The position numbers were made by a program, and so were the translations under genes. Source: Phoronis australis (lineage: Eukaryota > Phoronida > Phoronidae). From it: a DNA stretch of 60,000 nt. How positions within the stretch are numbered: the first letter of the stretch is position 1; the number at the start of each line of letters is the position of its first letter. Positions 1 through 10,405 of this stretch are shown here, in pieces. The notes beneath the pieces were generated by a model. That model saw only the letters and a program-made list of their open reading frames with translations, was not told the DNA's origin and searched no databases. The DNA lies in assembly GCA_002633005.1 (NCBI GenBank), contig NMRA01000042.1:248838-308837 (forward strand). The letters run 5' to 3'.

Positions 1-280
1 TTCAACTTGAGGTTCAAGTTGATGGTATCCCTATTGAAGGCAGTCCTTTCACTATTGATATTCAACAGACCAGTCAGTTTGAAGAGCGACTGAAAAACTT
101 CAGGGCTCAACTTCAGCAGCAGAGAACGCCGTATGAGACAATATGGCTTCGGTTGAGTCGGAAACATGTATTTGACCAGTCATTCCATGAATTTGAGAAT
201 CTTGGAAGGAATGACCTAACTAGTCGTCTTGAAATTCATTTCCAAGGTGAAGATGGAATTGACTGTGGTGGCTTAACAAG
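1..280 (+). CDS. AREL1: AREL1-like exon A (filamin-repeat end and HECT start)
   Basis: The open frame starts at base 3 and ends phase 2 at the donor AACAAG|gtatgg. It encodes VDGIPIEGSPFTIDI (filamin-type strand), a charged Gln-rich linker (RLKNFRAQLQQQ) and the HECT entry ending EDGIDCGGLTR. The true 5' exon border lies outside the window. Confidence 0.85.
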
Positions 281-3200
281 GTATGGATGAATTGATTTTG
301 GTTTAAGAAATCAAATTTGTACGTAAACAGTTGTATATGGCTGTACCCTTACAGTATCCGTTTAAGCACAGGCACCTTCAATCAGCCCTCAATGATATAC
401 TATAATAAAGAGAAAGGTATATAATTTGCTATCCAATATGACCACTAGCCTGGCACTTCCGTAATAACTCCAGCAAGCATTTAAAATCTGGGAGTAATTT
501 AAGTCACACATTTTATCTGCGACTTCATCAGGTTCACTAGTTACATTTGTTGGCATTGCCGTATGGACGTACAGATTACAGATTCCTTTATTCTAGATGG
601 CTGTCCTTGCCAAATATAATTTTGATTATTCTCTTTATTTATGTTATCCTATTTTTGTAACTTCAATATTGAACAAACTTAAATCAACCTAAACAAACCA
701 TATGTCTGAGTCTTCCCTGTGATCCTCAAATGTCTACGTAGTTTCCCAATCATTTAAGATATCTTTTAGTTTCTGAATTTTATTACTATAATTTGGTAGG
801 TCAGGATCTGTTGTTGTGGGAGAAACTCAATATAATATTTTGAATGCATAAAATACAATAACAAAAGAGATCTAGTCAGCTTGGTATTAACATCTGCTGT
901 AGTAGGAGAGAGAGTATTGATGGTAAACCACTGTTAACAATTTGTTGGGCATTTTATGTGTACATCTCATTCAATGATTACTTTCAGGGAATGGTATCAG
1001 CTGCTGTCACAGGAGATCTTTAACCCAGACTATGCCATGTTTGTTCGTACAGAGGATGGAACTTATGCTCCAAACAAAAACTCTGACGTGCATGAGGACT
1101 ATCTGCGAATGTTTGCGTTTGTGGGCAAAGTGTTCGCCAAAGCTGTGTTTGATGGTAAATTTTCTTATATCCACAATAATTACGGTTTGATGACTTGAGA
1201 TAGATTTCAATGTTTGACTGGCAATGATTTCCATTGCATTATAGAATATGTCTTGTCGCTATAGTAATTAATTGAACTCTCGTTTTCCATGAACTATATA
1301 ATAAATATTCTTTAAGGTGAGAGCCTCGATGTCCACTTCACTCCGTCTATGTACAAGAATCTACTGGACATCCCAATGGATTCAGAGGACTTAAAAGCAG
1401 TGGAGCCCACTATACATTGGTATGCACTTTAAAGGAGTCTTTGAAATTAAGAACCAGCACACAGTTTCTGTTGAATGTTTCACAATTTTAATTTGGTGTC
1501 AAGTGAATACATTTGGCAGACACCTTCACGGAATGTCAGAAGACCATGTCTCAACATGTGTGGTTCTTGTTAACCAATCTGTCAACGATTAATTTTCAAA
1601 GAAGTTTGCAATGTTCTGTTGTAAAGTTCACTGTTGCTACAAAATTTGCCTGTATTGTTACAGTATTAAAAGAAACCTCCTCTGATCCACAAATGTGTCC
1701 TTTTCAAAAATAATTGCAGTCCCAAATTAAAGAATTCAGCAACTGCTGATGAGTGATGCCAAGAACTACAGTTGTCTAGCTATAGTATTACGTCTCCTAC
1801 CAGTTTCATCGTATTTCTGTGATTCAAGTCAATTATATGTCTACTCAAAATAGGAACATGTTGACAGTTTTGTGTTGTTCAGTAATGTGACATTTTGTCT
1901 GAACATTCTTATTTTTATTTTTTTTCGCTTTCAAAAGGATTTTTACATCAGCCTGCTAACGTCACAATGCAGATGAGACAAGATATTAACGAATAATACA
2001 GATAACATTGGGCATTCTGATTTGACTTTGCAGGAATTTACAGCAGTTAAGTGAATATGAAACTGCTGAAGAAGTTGAGAGTTTGTGCTTGAACTTTGCT
2101 GTAAATGATGAAAAGTTTGGTGAAATGCGAGAAGTGCCATTAAAGAAAGGTGGTGCCGAGATTGACGTAACTTTAGACAACCGTGATGACTATGTGCAGC
2201 TCTATACAAAGTATCTGCTGACAGGTACACTATATTGGTCTGTCTTGATTGTATCTGCTGACAGGTACATTATATTGGTCTGTCATGATTGTATCTGCTG
2301 ACAGGTACACTATATTGGTCTGTCATGATTGCATCTGCTGACAGGTACACTATATTGGTCTGTCTTGATTGTATCTGCTGACAGGTACACTATATTGGTC
2401 TGTCATGATTGTATCTGCTGACAGGTACACTATATTGGTCTGTCATGATTGTATCTACTGACAGGTACACTGTATTGGTATGTCATGATTGCATCTGCTG
2501 ACAGGTACACTGTATTGGTCTGTCATGATTGCATCTGCTGACAGGTACACTGTATTGGTGTGTCATGTTTGTATCTGCTGACAGGTACACTATATTGGTC
2601 TGTCTTGATTGTATCTGCTGTCAGGTTCACTATATTGGTCTGTTTTGATTGTATCTGCTGACAGGTACACTGTATTGCATTAATTATTGTCTATCTCAAC
2701 ATTTTGAAATGTGTTATACTTCTGTGTGTAGCACTGACAATTTTACAATAAAAACTGGTTAATGTATATTTTGTGACATATTCCTCTGTCCCAGTCCCAA
2801 CTATTAGAGATATGCATCAATTTGAAGGGGTTTGAATGCATGATTGTGATGATGAAATGTTAGAAGTCCTGGTTTTATAGCTCCTTATTTGGTGGATTAA
2901 CAGAAAAACAAAATTCCTAATAGATTTTTTCTTGAGCAGTGCTTACAGCAAAGTATCTGGATGTTTCATATGAATCCAATAAGCCTTTTCTGAGGTATCT
3001 TGTTCTGAAGTTAACCAGCTTTGGACATTATTCTAAGGTTCGATATAACCTTTTAAGTAATGGCTGACCTTCCAACCAATTCAGCGTCGCTATCTTCACT
3101 ATTCACTTCAGATTGCCTTGAGAAGCAAATCAAGGAGTTCAAGAAAGGGTTCACGACCTTGATCCCCATGAGCAGTTTAAAAGATTTCACTGAGAAGGAA

Positions 3201-6200
3201 CTTGAGTTGATCATCTGTGGACCTGACGAAATTGACGTTGACATATTAAAGAAACATGCACAGTACGTGCATTTCAAGCAGGACAGCAACGAAACAAAAT
3301 GGCTGTGGGAAGTTTTACAGGAATCTAATCAGGTAGTTGGTGGTTGCATAATCCTTTATTTTTGTGTTTTCAAGACATTTTTGGTGACTGTTTCCGTAAT
3401 ATTTGAGGTGAATTATAAACTTTGAGTGTCATCAGATTGAATTCCATTCGATATATCAATTATTTTTTTAATATTAATTTGCTTATTTTAAGGTCATTTT
3501 TATTGATACCTCGAAATAATGTGAATGGAAAGTTAGCCTTTTGTGTTCATGTGTATTTCATATTAGCGCATCATACTTCCACCATGCTGGGAAAGTCACA
3601 TTTCATGACAAGACTTATAGTACACAAATGCTTAATTAATGACAATCGGTGAAGTCAGATTGTTTTAACGCACTACCAACTAATATTAATGTTAATGCAA
3701 GCATATAACAACAACCCTTCTCTGAAGGATAACATTCTGATACATGTCTTATTCACAGAGTGATTATTACCTTTGGCATGTATTCAATTGACTGTACTAA
3801 TAGAAAAGCAGTAAAAATGTACAAAAACACCCAGTGACAGTTTAAGGCTTGTTAATATAGAAGAGTTTGCACAGATCGACTGCACTTGTAAGTGAAGCTT
3901 AATGCTTACGCCTATATGATACACTTATAATAAGCAAGAGCAAACGTGTTATTTCAACTACAGGCACGTGGAAAGAACAAAGGCATATATAGTAAAGAAG
4001 TCCTCAAAAGATCTACACAATGAGGCTACATAAAGAACGTTGTGTGTTTATGATCATGTGACGCAGGCAGTGGTGGTGTCGCCAAGCCAATTTGTTACCA
4101 AAAACCAGCTTGCATAATGCTTGTGTAGCTTTTGAAAACAAAAACAACTTCAAGATCTTCACTAAAAATACAAAACAAGCTTCTTTTTTTCTTTAAAGAA
4201 TGAGGCACAGGTTTCAGAATGAGTCGGCACAAACCAGAATCAGAATCAGAAATGCTTATTGTATGTAGGCCTTGGCCTCATAATGTAGTTTAGAATACCA
4301 CTTTACAATGATAAGAGTTCAGCTCTTAGCACTGCAGCTCTTGAAATATATATTGCCATGCTTTTTAGTTCACAAAGATCATGGCTTTGAAATAATCTAA
4401 CTACTCTGGCATCATCTGTCGTTTTTGTCAGCAAATTTTGGAGCACATCACTAAGGACAGGGCAGTGAACCAACTAATAATAATAATATGCTATTTTCTC
4501 TGATATTACTATGGTTTGATAAAATCTTTTTCATTACTCCTTTTCGATTGTCCTCAGGCCATTGCGAGTTTGCTTAAGTTACATAATATGTATTTGGATA
4601 TGGCTTTTTGCGCTTGTGGCATTTTATTGATTAGTGTCAACTGTGTGTAGAGAGGGCATTCCCTGCAACTCTTAATTCTAGTCATTGTTGGGGAACAATT
4701 CTGTTCAGTGCTTCATGAATGCCTGCCTTGAATCACAATGTCAGACTGTCTGTTATTAGCAAATTTAGTATCCATCAATTTGATTCTTTTCAGGACCTGC
4801 GTGCCTCCTTTCTGCAGTTTACTACAGGCATGAGGAGGATGCCTGTGTACCGCAGAAACTGGAATATCAAAATCGTAAAGTCGGACAGTCAAAATGGTGA
4901 GTAACAAGATCAGAAGTGTAGTGCCTGGAGATAGGAGCGACACCCCCCCTCTGACTACTGTAAATTGGTCTGACAAAAGTGAAGGGTAAAAAATACAAAG
5001 AATTAAGATTGAGAGTGTCTATTTTTTGTACTTCTGAATTTTATTCCTCCCAGAAATCCCTGAAGTAGTAGCGCGAGAAATGGACATACGCAATGCAAGC
5101 CATGTCGCAGACTTAGCTTTCTCAAAGGAAGGCGTGTTTTTCCCTCATGAAGTTAGCATCACACAATTCAAATGCGATCAAGAAGCTGCAGTCTTGCATG
5201 ATTCTATGTTACTCAGCTCATTCAAATAATAAGACACTGTGTCATATACGGCAAACAGTATTTGCTTTCGGACTGAGTTCACTAATTGTGTCTTAACTGA
5301 TCACTAAACTAACCTTTACCTCAAGCTTTGATTGACAAGGTGGTTTTATCAAAGTTTACAATAGTCTTTGGACTACTCTTGGTTATATCTACATGCCTTG
5401 GATATTATGATGTTTTGTTGCAAATGTACATAACTCTTGCATTTAGCCACTTATAGCACGTTGACCTAATTGATGATGTTCCTTTCACATAGTTCTTTAT
5501 GAAGTTGCTGTACTTACAGTTATTTCATAGGCATTCACAGCTGGGTGTGCTGGCATAACTCAAAGCTGGGGAAAGAGTATACTGATGTTGCCTACTCATA
5601 GCTAAAATGCTATCTCTAGTTATGTTCCTATTGATTGTGATACTTTTGTATCATATGATACGTAATTAAGTGATCAAAAATTATAGCAAAACAATGGTTG
5701 TAATCTGTGAGGTCTGTAACAATTTATGTCTCACATAAGTAAATCACCAGCAATTATTACAAAAGAATGGTTGAAATCTTTGAGGTCTGAAATGATATGT
5801 GTCGGACATTTATCTAACAAATTTTGCACAACCGCTGAAAATGAGGATGCTGTAGTTGTAATTTGATGCCATGATTAAATCAAGCAAATAAAATGTAAAT
5901 CTCAGTGTTTTATCTCTTGATCCATATCACACATTCATTAATAAGTCATGGCACTGAACATTTGACCAACAAAAATTATATTGCCACCTAGTGTTGCATT
6001 TTACTTCAACAGGACTCCGCCATATTTTTAAATGCATGACAAAACAGCTACTATGAAATTATACGTCCTTCCTCAAGCGGCAGCGCCACTTGGTCCCACT
6101 ACTGTGACCCTTGGTTGCAGTGAGCTGTAAATGGCTTAACGATAACCCTCTGGTCATGCATTTAGTCTTTTTTTACATCTAGCTAAGTCAACTGGGTTGA

Positions 6201-6491
6201 GGGAAGTAACTAAATGTTATCAGATCCTTGCTTGAGCCTGCTAATTCCATTCTGTTATGTTTTGTCAGTACATGATGATAGCATTGATTCTTAAATGATT
6301 ACTGACAGGACTCACTGCTTTGATATATACCATATACTTATTTGTGGTTCTTATTTGCAGACTCCCACCTCCCCATCAGTCACACTTGCTTCAATGAGTT
6401 TGTCATGCCAGCGTACTCCACTAAGGAAATCCTGCAGATAAGGTTGAAGACTGCTCTGGAATATGGCCGTGTTGGATTTAGCTTTGCATGA
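1..6491 (+). CDS. AREL1: AREL1-like HECT-type E3 ubiquitin ligase, 3' part (7 exons)
   Basis: Joined exons 1-280, 988-1154, 1317-1419, 2034-2224, 3112-3332, 4794-4896 and 6361-6491 give one open frame of 397 residues plus stop, with all splice phases consistent. The first residues (VDGIPIEGSPFTIDI) look like the end of a filamin/Ig-like repeat. After a short linker comes a HECT domain with landmark stretches EDGIDCGGLTR, VGKVFAKAVFD, LYTKYLLT, KKGF and FLQFTTG. The catalytic Cys lies in SHTCFNEF (codon 6387-6389), 33 residues before the C-terminus, as is usual for HECT ligases. HECT enzymes take ubiquitin from an E2 onto this Cys and pass it to a substrate. A filamin repeat plus HECT is the AREL1 (KIAA0317) layout, and AREL1 is known to ubiquitinate IAP antagonists; that role is inferred here. 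The gene begins upstream of the window. Intron 4 starts in a minisatellite that copies its own splice donor. Confidence 0.85.
988..1154 (+). CDS. AREL1: AREL1-like exon B (HECT N-lobe)
   Basis: Acceptor tactttcag|GG, donor GATG|gtaaat, entry phase 2 and exit phase 1. It encodes REWYQLLSQEIFNPDY and MFAFVGKVFAKAVFD, a conserved E2-binding-side segment of the HECT N-lobe. Confidence 0.88.
1317..1419 (+). CDS. AREL1: AREL1-like exon C (HECT N-lobe)
   Basis: Acceptor ttctttaag|GTGAG and donor ACATTG|gtatgc; enters in phase 1 and leaves in phase 2. Encodes GESLDVHFTPSMYKNLL and EDLKAVEPTIHW, the usual position of the DLE/DP helix of HECT domains. Confidence 0.85.
2034..2224 (+). CDS. AREL1: AREL1-like exon D (HECT middle)
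   Basis: Acceptor gactttgcag|GAAT and donor CTGACAG|gtacac; exit phase 1. Encodes LCLNFAVNDEKFGE, a Lys/Gly-rich turn, and DDYVQLYTKYLLT. The last 14 exonic bases plus the donor are the founder of the 40-bp tandem array that follows. Confidence 0.88.
2211..2677 (+). repeat. 40-bp minisatellite (about 11.7 copies) copying an exon end and splice donor
   Basis: Units begin at 2211, 2251, 2291 and so on every 40 bases to 2651. The first 14 bases of unit 1 are the last 14 coding bases of AREL1-like exon D, and the next bases are its donor, so nearly every unit holds CTGACAG|GTACAC. Units differ by only a few substitutions, which suggests recent expansion. Confidence 0.95.
3112..3332 (+). CDS. AREL1: AREL1-like exon E (HECT)
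   Basis: The acceptor cacttcag|AT matches phase 1 from the previous exon; the donor AATCAG|gtagtt leaves phase 0. Encodes CLEKQIKEFKKGFTTLIP, FTEKELELIICGPDEIDV and KWLWEVLQ, typical of the C-terminal part of the HECT N-lobe. Confidence 0.88.
4794..4896 (+). CDS. AREL1: AREL1-like exon F (start of HECT C-lobe)
   Basis: Acceptor tcttttcag|GAC, donor CAAAATG|gtgagt, entry phase 0, exit phase 1. Encodes DLRASFLQFTTGMRRMPV, the hinge and first C-lobe strand, followed by a basic segment RRNWNIKIVK. Confidence 0.86.
5640..5825. repeat. Diverged tandem duplication, about 90 bp
   Basis: Two imperfect copies share the order AATGGTTG, AAATC/TAATCT, TGAGGTCTG and ATTTATCT/CACATAAGT. The copies are old and diverged. 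They lie in the last AREL1-like intron. Confidence 0.5.
6361..6491 (+). CDS. AREL1: AREL1-like terminal exon G (catalytic Cys)
   Basis: The acceptor cttatttgcag|AC joins the phase-1 donor at 4896. It encodes SHTCFNEFVMPAYSTKE with the active-site Cys, then EILQIRLKTAL and a C-terminus GFSFA. The stop codon TGA is at 6489-6491. Confidence 0.9.
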
Positions 6492-6639
6492 AATGTTGTG
6501 AACCACAATGCAATTGTGACCATGCTATGAAGAGCTTACCATGGTCAGGGGACCAATGTTCAAACACAAGCACAAATTTTTGAGTTAACCAGGACTGCAG
6601 TCTCTGGTGAAAATACTGCATACACTACTAGTTAACTTG

Positions 6640-7015
6640 ATTTTGTGTTTTGTATATTGAAGTATATACTACTGGTTGATTGGATGTTTGTGTTTTGTTT
6701 ATTGAAGTACTGTATATACTACTGATTGACTGGGTGTTTGCGTTTTGCGTATTGAAGTACTGTATAATACTACTGGTTGACTGGATGTTTGTTTTGTGTA
6801 TTGAAGTACTGTTTGTGCTATTGGTTGACTGGATGTTTGTGTTTTATATTGAAATACTTCATATACTACAGGTTGACTAGATGTATTTTGTTTATTGAAG
6901 TAATGTATATTAATTGACTGGATGTTTGTGTTTTGTGTATTGAATTACTGTATATACTATTGGTTGACTGGATGTTTGTGTTTTTGAAATACTGTATACT
7001 CTAATGGTTGATTTA
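6640..7015. repeat. About 50-bp minisatellite, roughly 7 degenerate copies
   Basis: Recurring blocks are GACTGGATGTTTGTGTTTTG, TATTGAAGTACTGTATA and TACTACTGGTTGA, with small indels. The array lies just after the AREL1-like stop, probably in the 3' UTR. Confidence 0.85.
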
Positions 7016-7906
7016 ATACATTTCTGGGTAAACAAGACACTTAATGAGTCTCCTTCAGTGGAGACAAATGGGACATTGTATCTAATTTTGAAGTCCTGTT
7101 TTCTATATAGGCTTTGTGTCGTATTCACTAAATTTAGAGACATACCATAAATTGATTGTACGTAATACTGAGTGACAATGCTTGTATTTCAACTCATGTC
7201 AGTTGCTTTTTTGCAGTCCCACTGGAGTTTTTTGCTTCAAGTATGTGGTGTACTGACTTCGCTAGAGTTTAGACTAGTGTTTGCGATGTATTAAACCAAA
7301 TACTGTCTATGATCTTAGTTGACTAAATTTTTGTGCTTAAGATTGTTGATCATTTTCTATAATCTTGCGAAGGCTTTTTGCTTGTGGCATATTTGAATTT
7401 ACCTGGACTGGATCTGTGTCTTTGGTAATTAAGGAAATGAATTTAACTAAGCATAATTCTGAGCGTAATGCTTGAATGTTTGTTTTTGTTCCAACTAGTA
7501 GATATTTATAATGCTACTAGTTCCTTTTCCTGAAGATCTTGATGAGTTTGTTGAAATTGCTTGTAGTCACTTGGGAGTGAGTGAAAAACAGTGTACTGTA
7601 TTCGTCTGCATAGACACCCATGATGTCTAAATTGGAAAAACTAGAAATCAGAGGGCAAGACATTGGGCTGGGCATGGGTCCTTTTCTGAAAGGCATGGGC
7701 GGGTGTTCTTTGGGACATTTGGTTCAGGTTACTGACCAAGGAATGCATTCCACAGTCTGTTTGTTTGTCACTGATACATGTAGCGTTAGAAATGAAACCT
7801 CTCTGTAGAAAGGCGTTCAAAAGAGCATGCCTCAATACCTCGGAGACACTACTAAAAACTACCAGTTTGTTTGGTTTGGCAAGGAGTCATCCTATTTTGC
7901 CACACA

Positions 7907-7912
7907 AATAAA
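7907..7912 (+). terminator. Possible polyadenylation signal for AREL1-like gene
   Basis: AATAAA on the plus strand about 1.4 kb after the stop. The cleavage site is not visible, and other signals further downstream could be used. Confidence 0.3.
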
Positions 7913-9417
7913 TTTATGAAGTTTGTACATTTAGCTATCAAGAGATGAGTGTCAAGCTGTGTAACGTGACACAAAACTTGAATAGTTGTTGCTTTTGTAC
8001 TTTGGATCCATTGTCATGTGTGCTGATCAAGTGATTTGATTTGTAAAGACTGGTTATACCATAGACTATGGTTGTACCTAAATGTATTGTGGTTTTCACA
8101 TTACCTTCTCAGTGCTTTTCCCATGCAGGTTTTTTACGTAGCCAGCACTCATTCGTGTAATTTACTTGCCATGATCAGGGAACAGTCCTGTAAATTTTTG
8201 TAATTATATATGTTAAATATTTTGTTAAATTTTACATTTTTTATACCATATTCTTGTGATAGGGGAACCTTAATATTTTGTCCATGCTTTTGTTTGGAAT
8301 TGGTTTGTAGAATATTTTTGTAATCTTATTTTGTTTGAATTTTGGTTCTTTTTAATGTTCTATTTAATGCCATTCACCAAAGGCTATTGTATGTTTTTTC
8401 ACACTGCTGTGACATGCGATTCATAGTTATTGATTTTCGGTTGTGCTGTTATTTGTTTCACAAAGTTTTGCAATTATTATGATACCTATCTCGTTTCTGT
8501 TATTTTGAGGTGGTGCATGAACATCTTTGTATATTTGTATACGCAGTTATGTAGTTACTAGGTATTTACATCTGAAGTTCTTTGTTGCCATGTACGTCCA
8601 ATCTTGAAACTGAACAGTGCTCTATATACATGTAAGTGCATAGCTAAATGTATTCCGACAGTGAAGTGTTGCCAATCAGTGCTGAAATGTTTTTGTGATA
8701 TCTAAACATGGACTATTGTAGATAAGAATGTTGAGTTTAAACTACACTTTGTAAACAGTCAGCTATGTGTGCAAGAGGTAGTACATTCGTAGTTTCTGTG
8801 ATAATGTAAAATAATTGGAAATCAGCATACAGCTGTCCTTTACATCTTTCTCTGAAAACAACGCCTGGTTGTTGAACACGGGAAGTGTCACTGATAGTCA
8901 GGAATCAATTGCATCAAAAATGTCAACATAGTGTGTTCTGGCTTTAGACCGCATTATATCTTGGTGAATATATGCTCAGAGTGGGGTGAATTGCGAGTTG
9001 TTTGTGGTGTGGTGCTTTCCAGGGCAATTCCGCAGTATTTGTCGCCGTTAAAAGAAAAAATATTAAGTATCAGTTCAATTTGCTGGTCTGGTCGAATGTC
9101 TACTATTTTTGTCTCCTTATGGTGGAGTTTAGTGGAAATGAATTCTGTAATATTTTTGTGCATAACGGAGAGGACATATTCTGTGGAGTCACCTTCCATG
9201 TTTAATGATGCATTTTAAATGGAAAGGTATTATTACAGGTGTGTAAGATTTCAAAGCGTGTTGTCATAGTGATGACTATATGTTGATGCCATGTGTTTCA
9301 AATTAAAAGGTTGTACTCGCTTATTGTTTATGAAGACTGTTTCTCTGTAAAGGCTATGTTGGTCCGACAAATGACAAAACTACTTAGTCAAGCTGGGATT
9401 GGTGTCTTTGGAGTCAC

Positions 9418-9500
9418 TTAATGTATGCAAAATACATCAGTGTACATAGTCACTTATGTATGCACAATGCATCAGCGTACATAGAGTCACTTATGTGTGC
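9418..9500. repeat. Short tandem repeat, 2-3 copies of about 35 bp
   Basis: Blocks of the form CACTTATGTATGCA followed by ATACATCAGTGTACATAG recur, with single-base differences, in the DPF/AREL1 intergenic space. Confidence 0.7.
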
Positions 9501-9870
9501 ACCGATAAACAATTGTTATCTCTGCGACTGCAATTTTGGAAAGTGAACACGGACATTGCAATCAAGCTTTTCAAAAGCATGCCTGGTAGGGGTTGATATA
9601 GAAGTATTGCAGACAGGATTTGATTCAAACTAAAATGTTTACATCTAAAAGTTGGACTTCCACCACATCATACGCTGATATATTTGAATGGACAATCTTC
9701 AGGTTTTAACACAAACAACTACCAAATTGTACTTATATGACTGTTGCAGTGACATTTAGTGATTTTCCCATAATGCTAGACAAAACAATAGTAAAATTAG
9801 GGTTTTTAAAAACATTTACCATTTAATCGCTACATCTTAGAAATAATTTCCATCTGAACCTATATCGTGT

Positions 9871-9876
9871 TTTATT
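9871..9876 (-). terminator. Possible polyadenylation signal for DPF-like gene
   Basis: TTTATT on the plus strand reads AATAAA on the minus strand, about 460 bases after the DPF stop. Placement is plausible for a short 3' UTR; the site is not proven. Confidence 0.35.
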
Positions 9877-10334
9877 CAACACACAGTGTTGATGTAGCCC
9901 AGTGTTGTGTACTGGGGGTACACTTCAGTGACTTGAGATACAGGAACTATAACAATCATTATCAAACATGTCTTTGCTTGCATGGCAACTAATATACATT
10001 CCACTGAATTTAGTCCAAAACTATGCTTCGACTTGTGCCAGATGGTCATTCACTCAGTAGTATCACGTGATCCTGGAATAATGAGCTGTTTTTTTCTTTA
10101 CATTAGCAAAAGAAGTGGACATCAACAACAACATCCAGAAGCAAATAAGCCCTCGCATTGGCTTGTCTGTAATCTTCAAAATACTACCCACAATTCCTAA
10201 TGAGGATGATTCACAATGTCGAGCTGTCATATCCTTGCATCCCACGCCTCAAACAACTGGGTTTGAGATTTGTTCCCATGCCTGCTACCCTACTCCTTTC
10301 AGTTAATCCAACCAGTTGCGCAACACTAAACTGG

Positions 10335-10405
10335 TCATTTCTCCATGTACTCTGGTTTCTTTCCATTGTGGAATTCTTTAATACACAGATTGCAGCTCCA
10401 ATTTC
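10335..10405 (-). CDS. DPF-like terminal exon 10 (PHD2 end)
   Basis: Acceptor ctttttcag|GA at phase 1 and stop TGA at 10337-10335. Encodes [17 protein letters not shown], then PEYMEK. The WSCNLC pair supplies the last two zinc ligands. The C-terminal tail is short, as in DPF2. Confidence 0.9.

Larger units (their letters stand above)
6492..9870. other. 3' UTR and intergenic space between tail-to-tail AREL1-like and DPF-like genes
   Basis: No further HECT or other recognisable coding sequence is seen. It holds the 50-bp minisatellite, an AATAAA at 7907-7912 that could serve AREL1, a short tandem repeat at 9418-9500, and a stretch at 8930-9220 open in three frames without recognisable homology. 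Confidence 0.5.

Noticed and set aside
8930-9220. Three overlapping 67-95 codon frames, possible short gene
   Set aside because: No domain, splice or codon evidence; openness in three frames suggests base composition.
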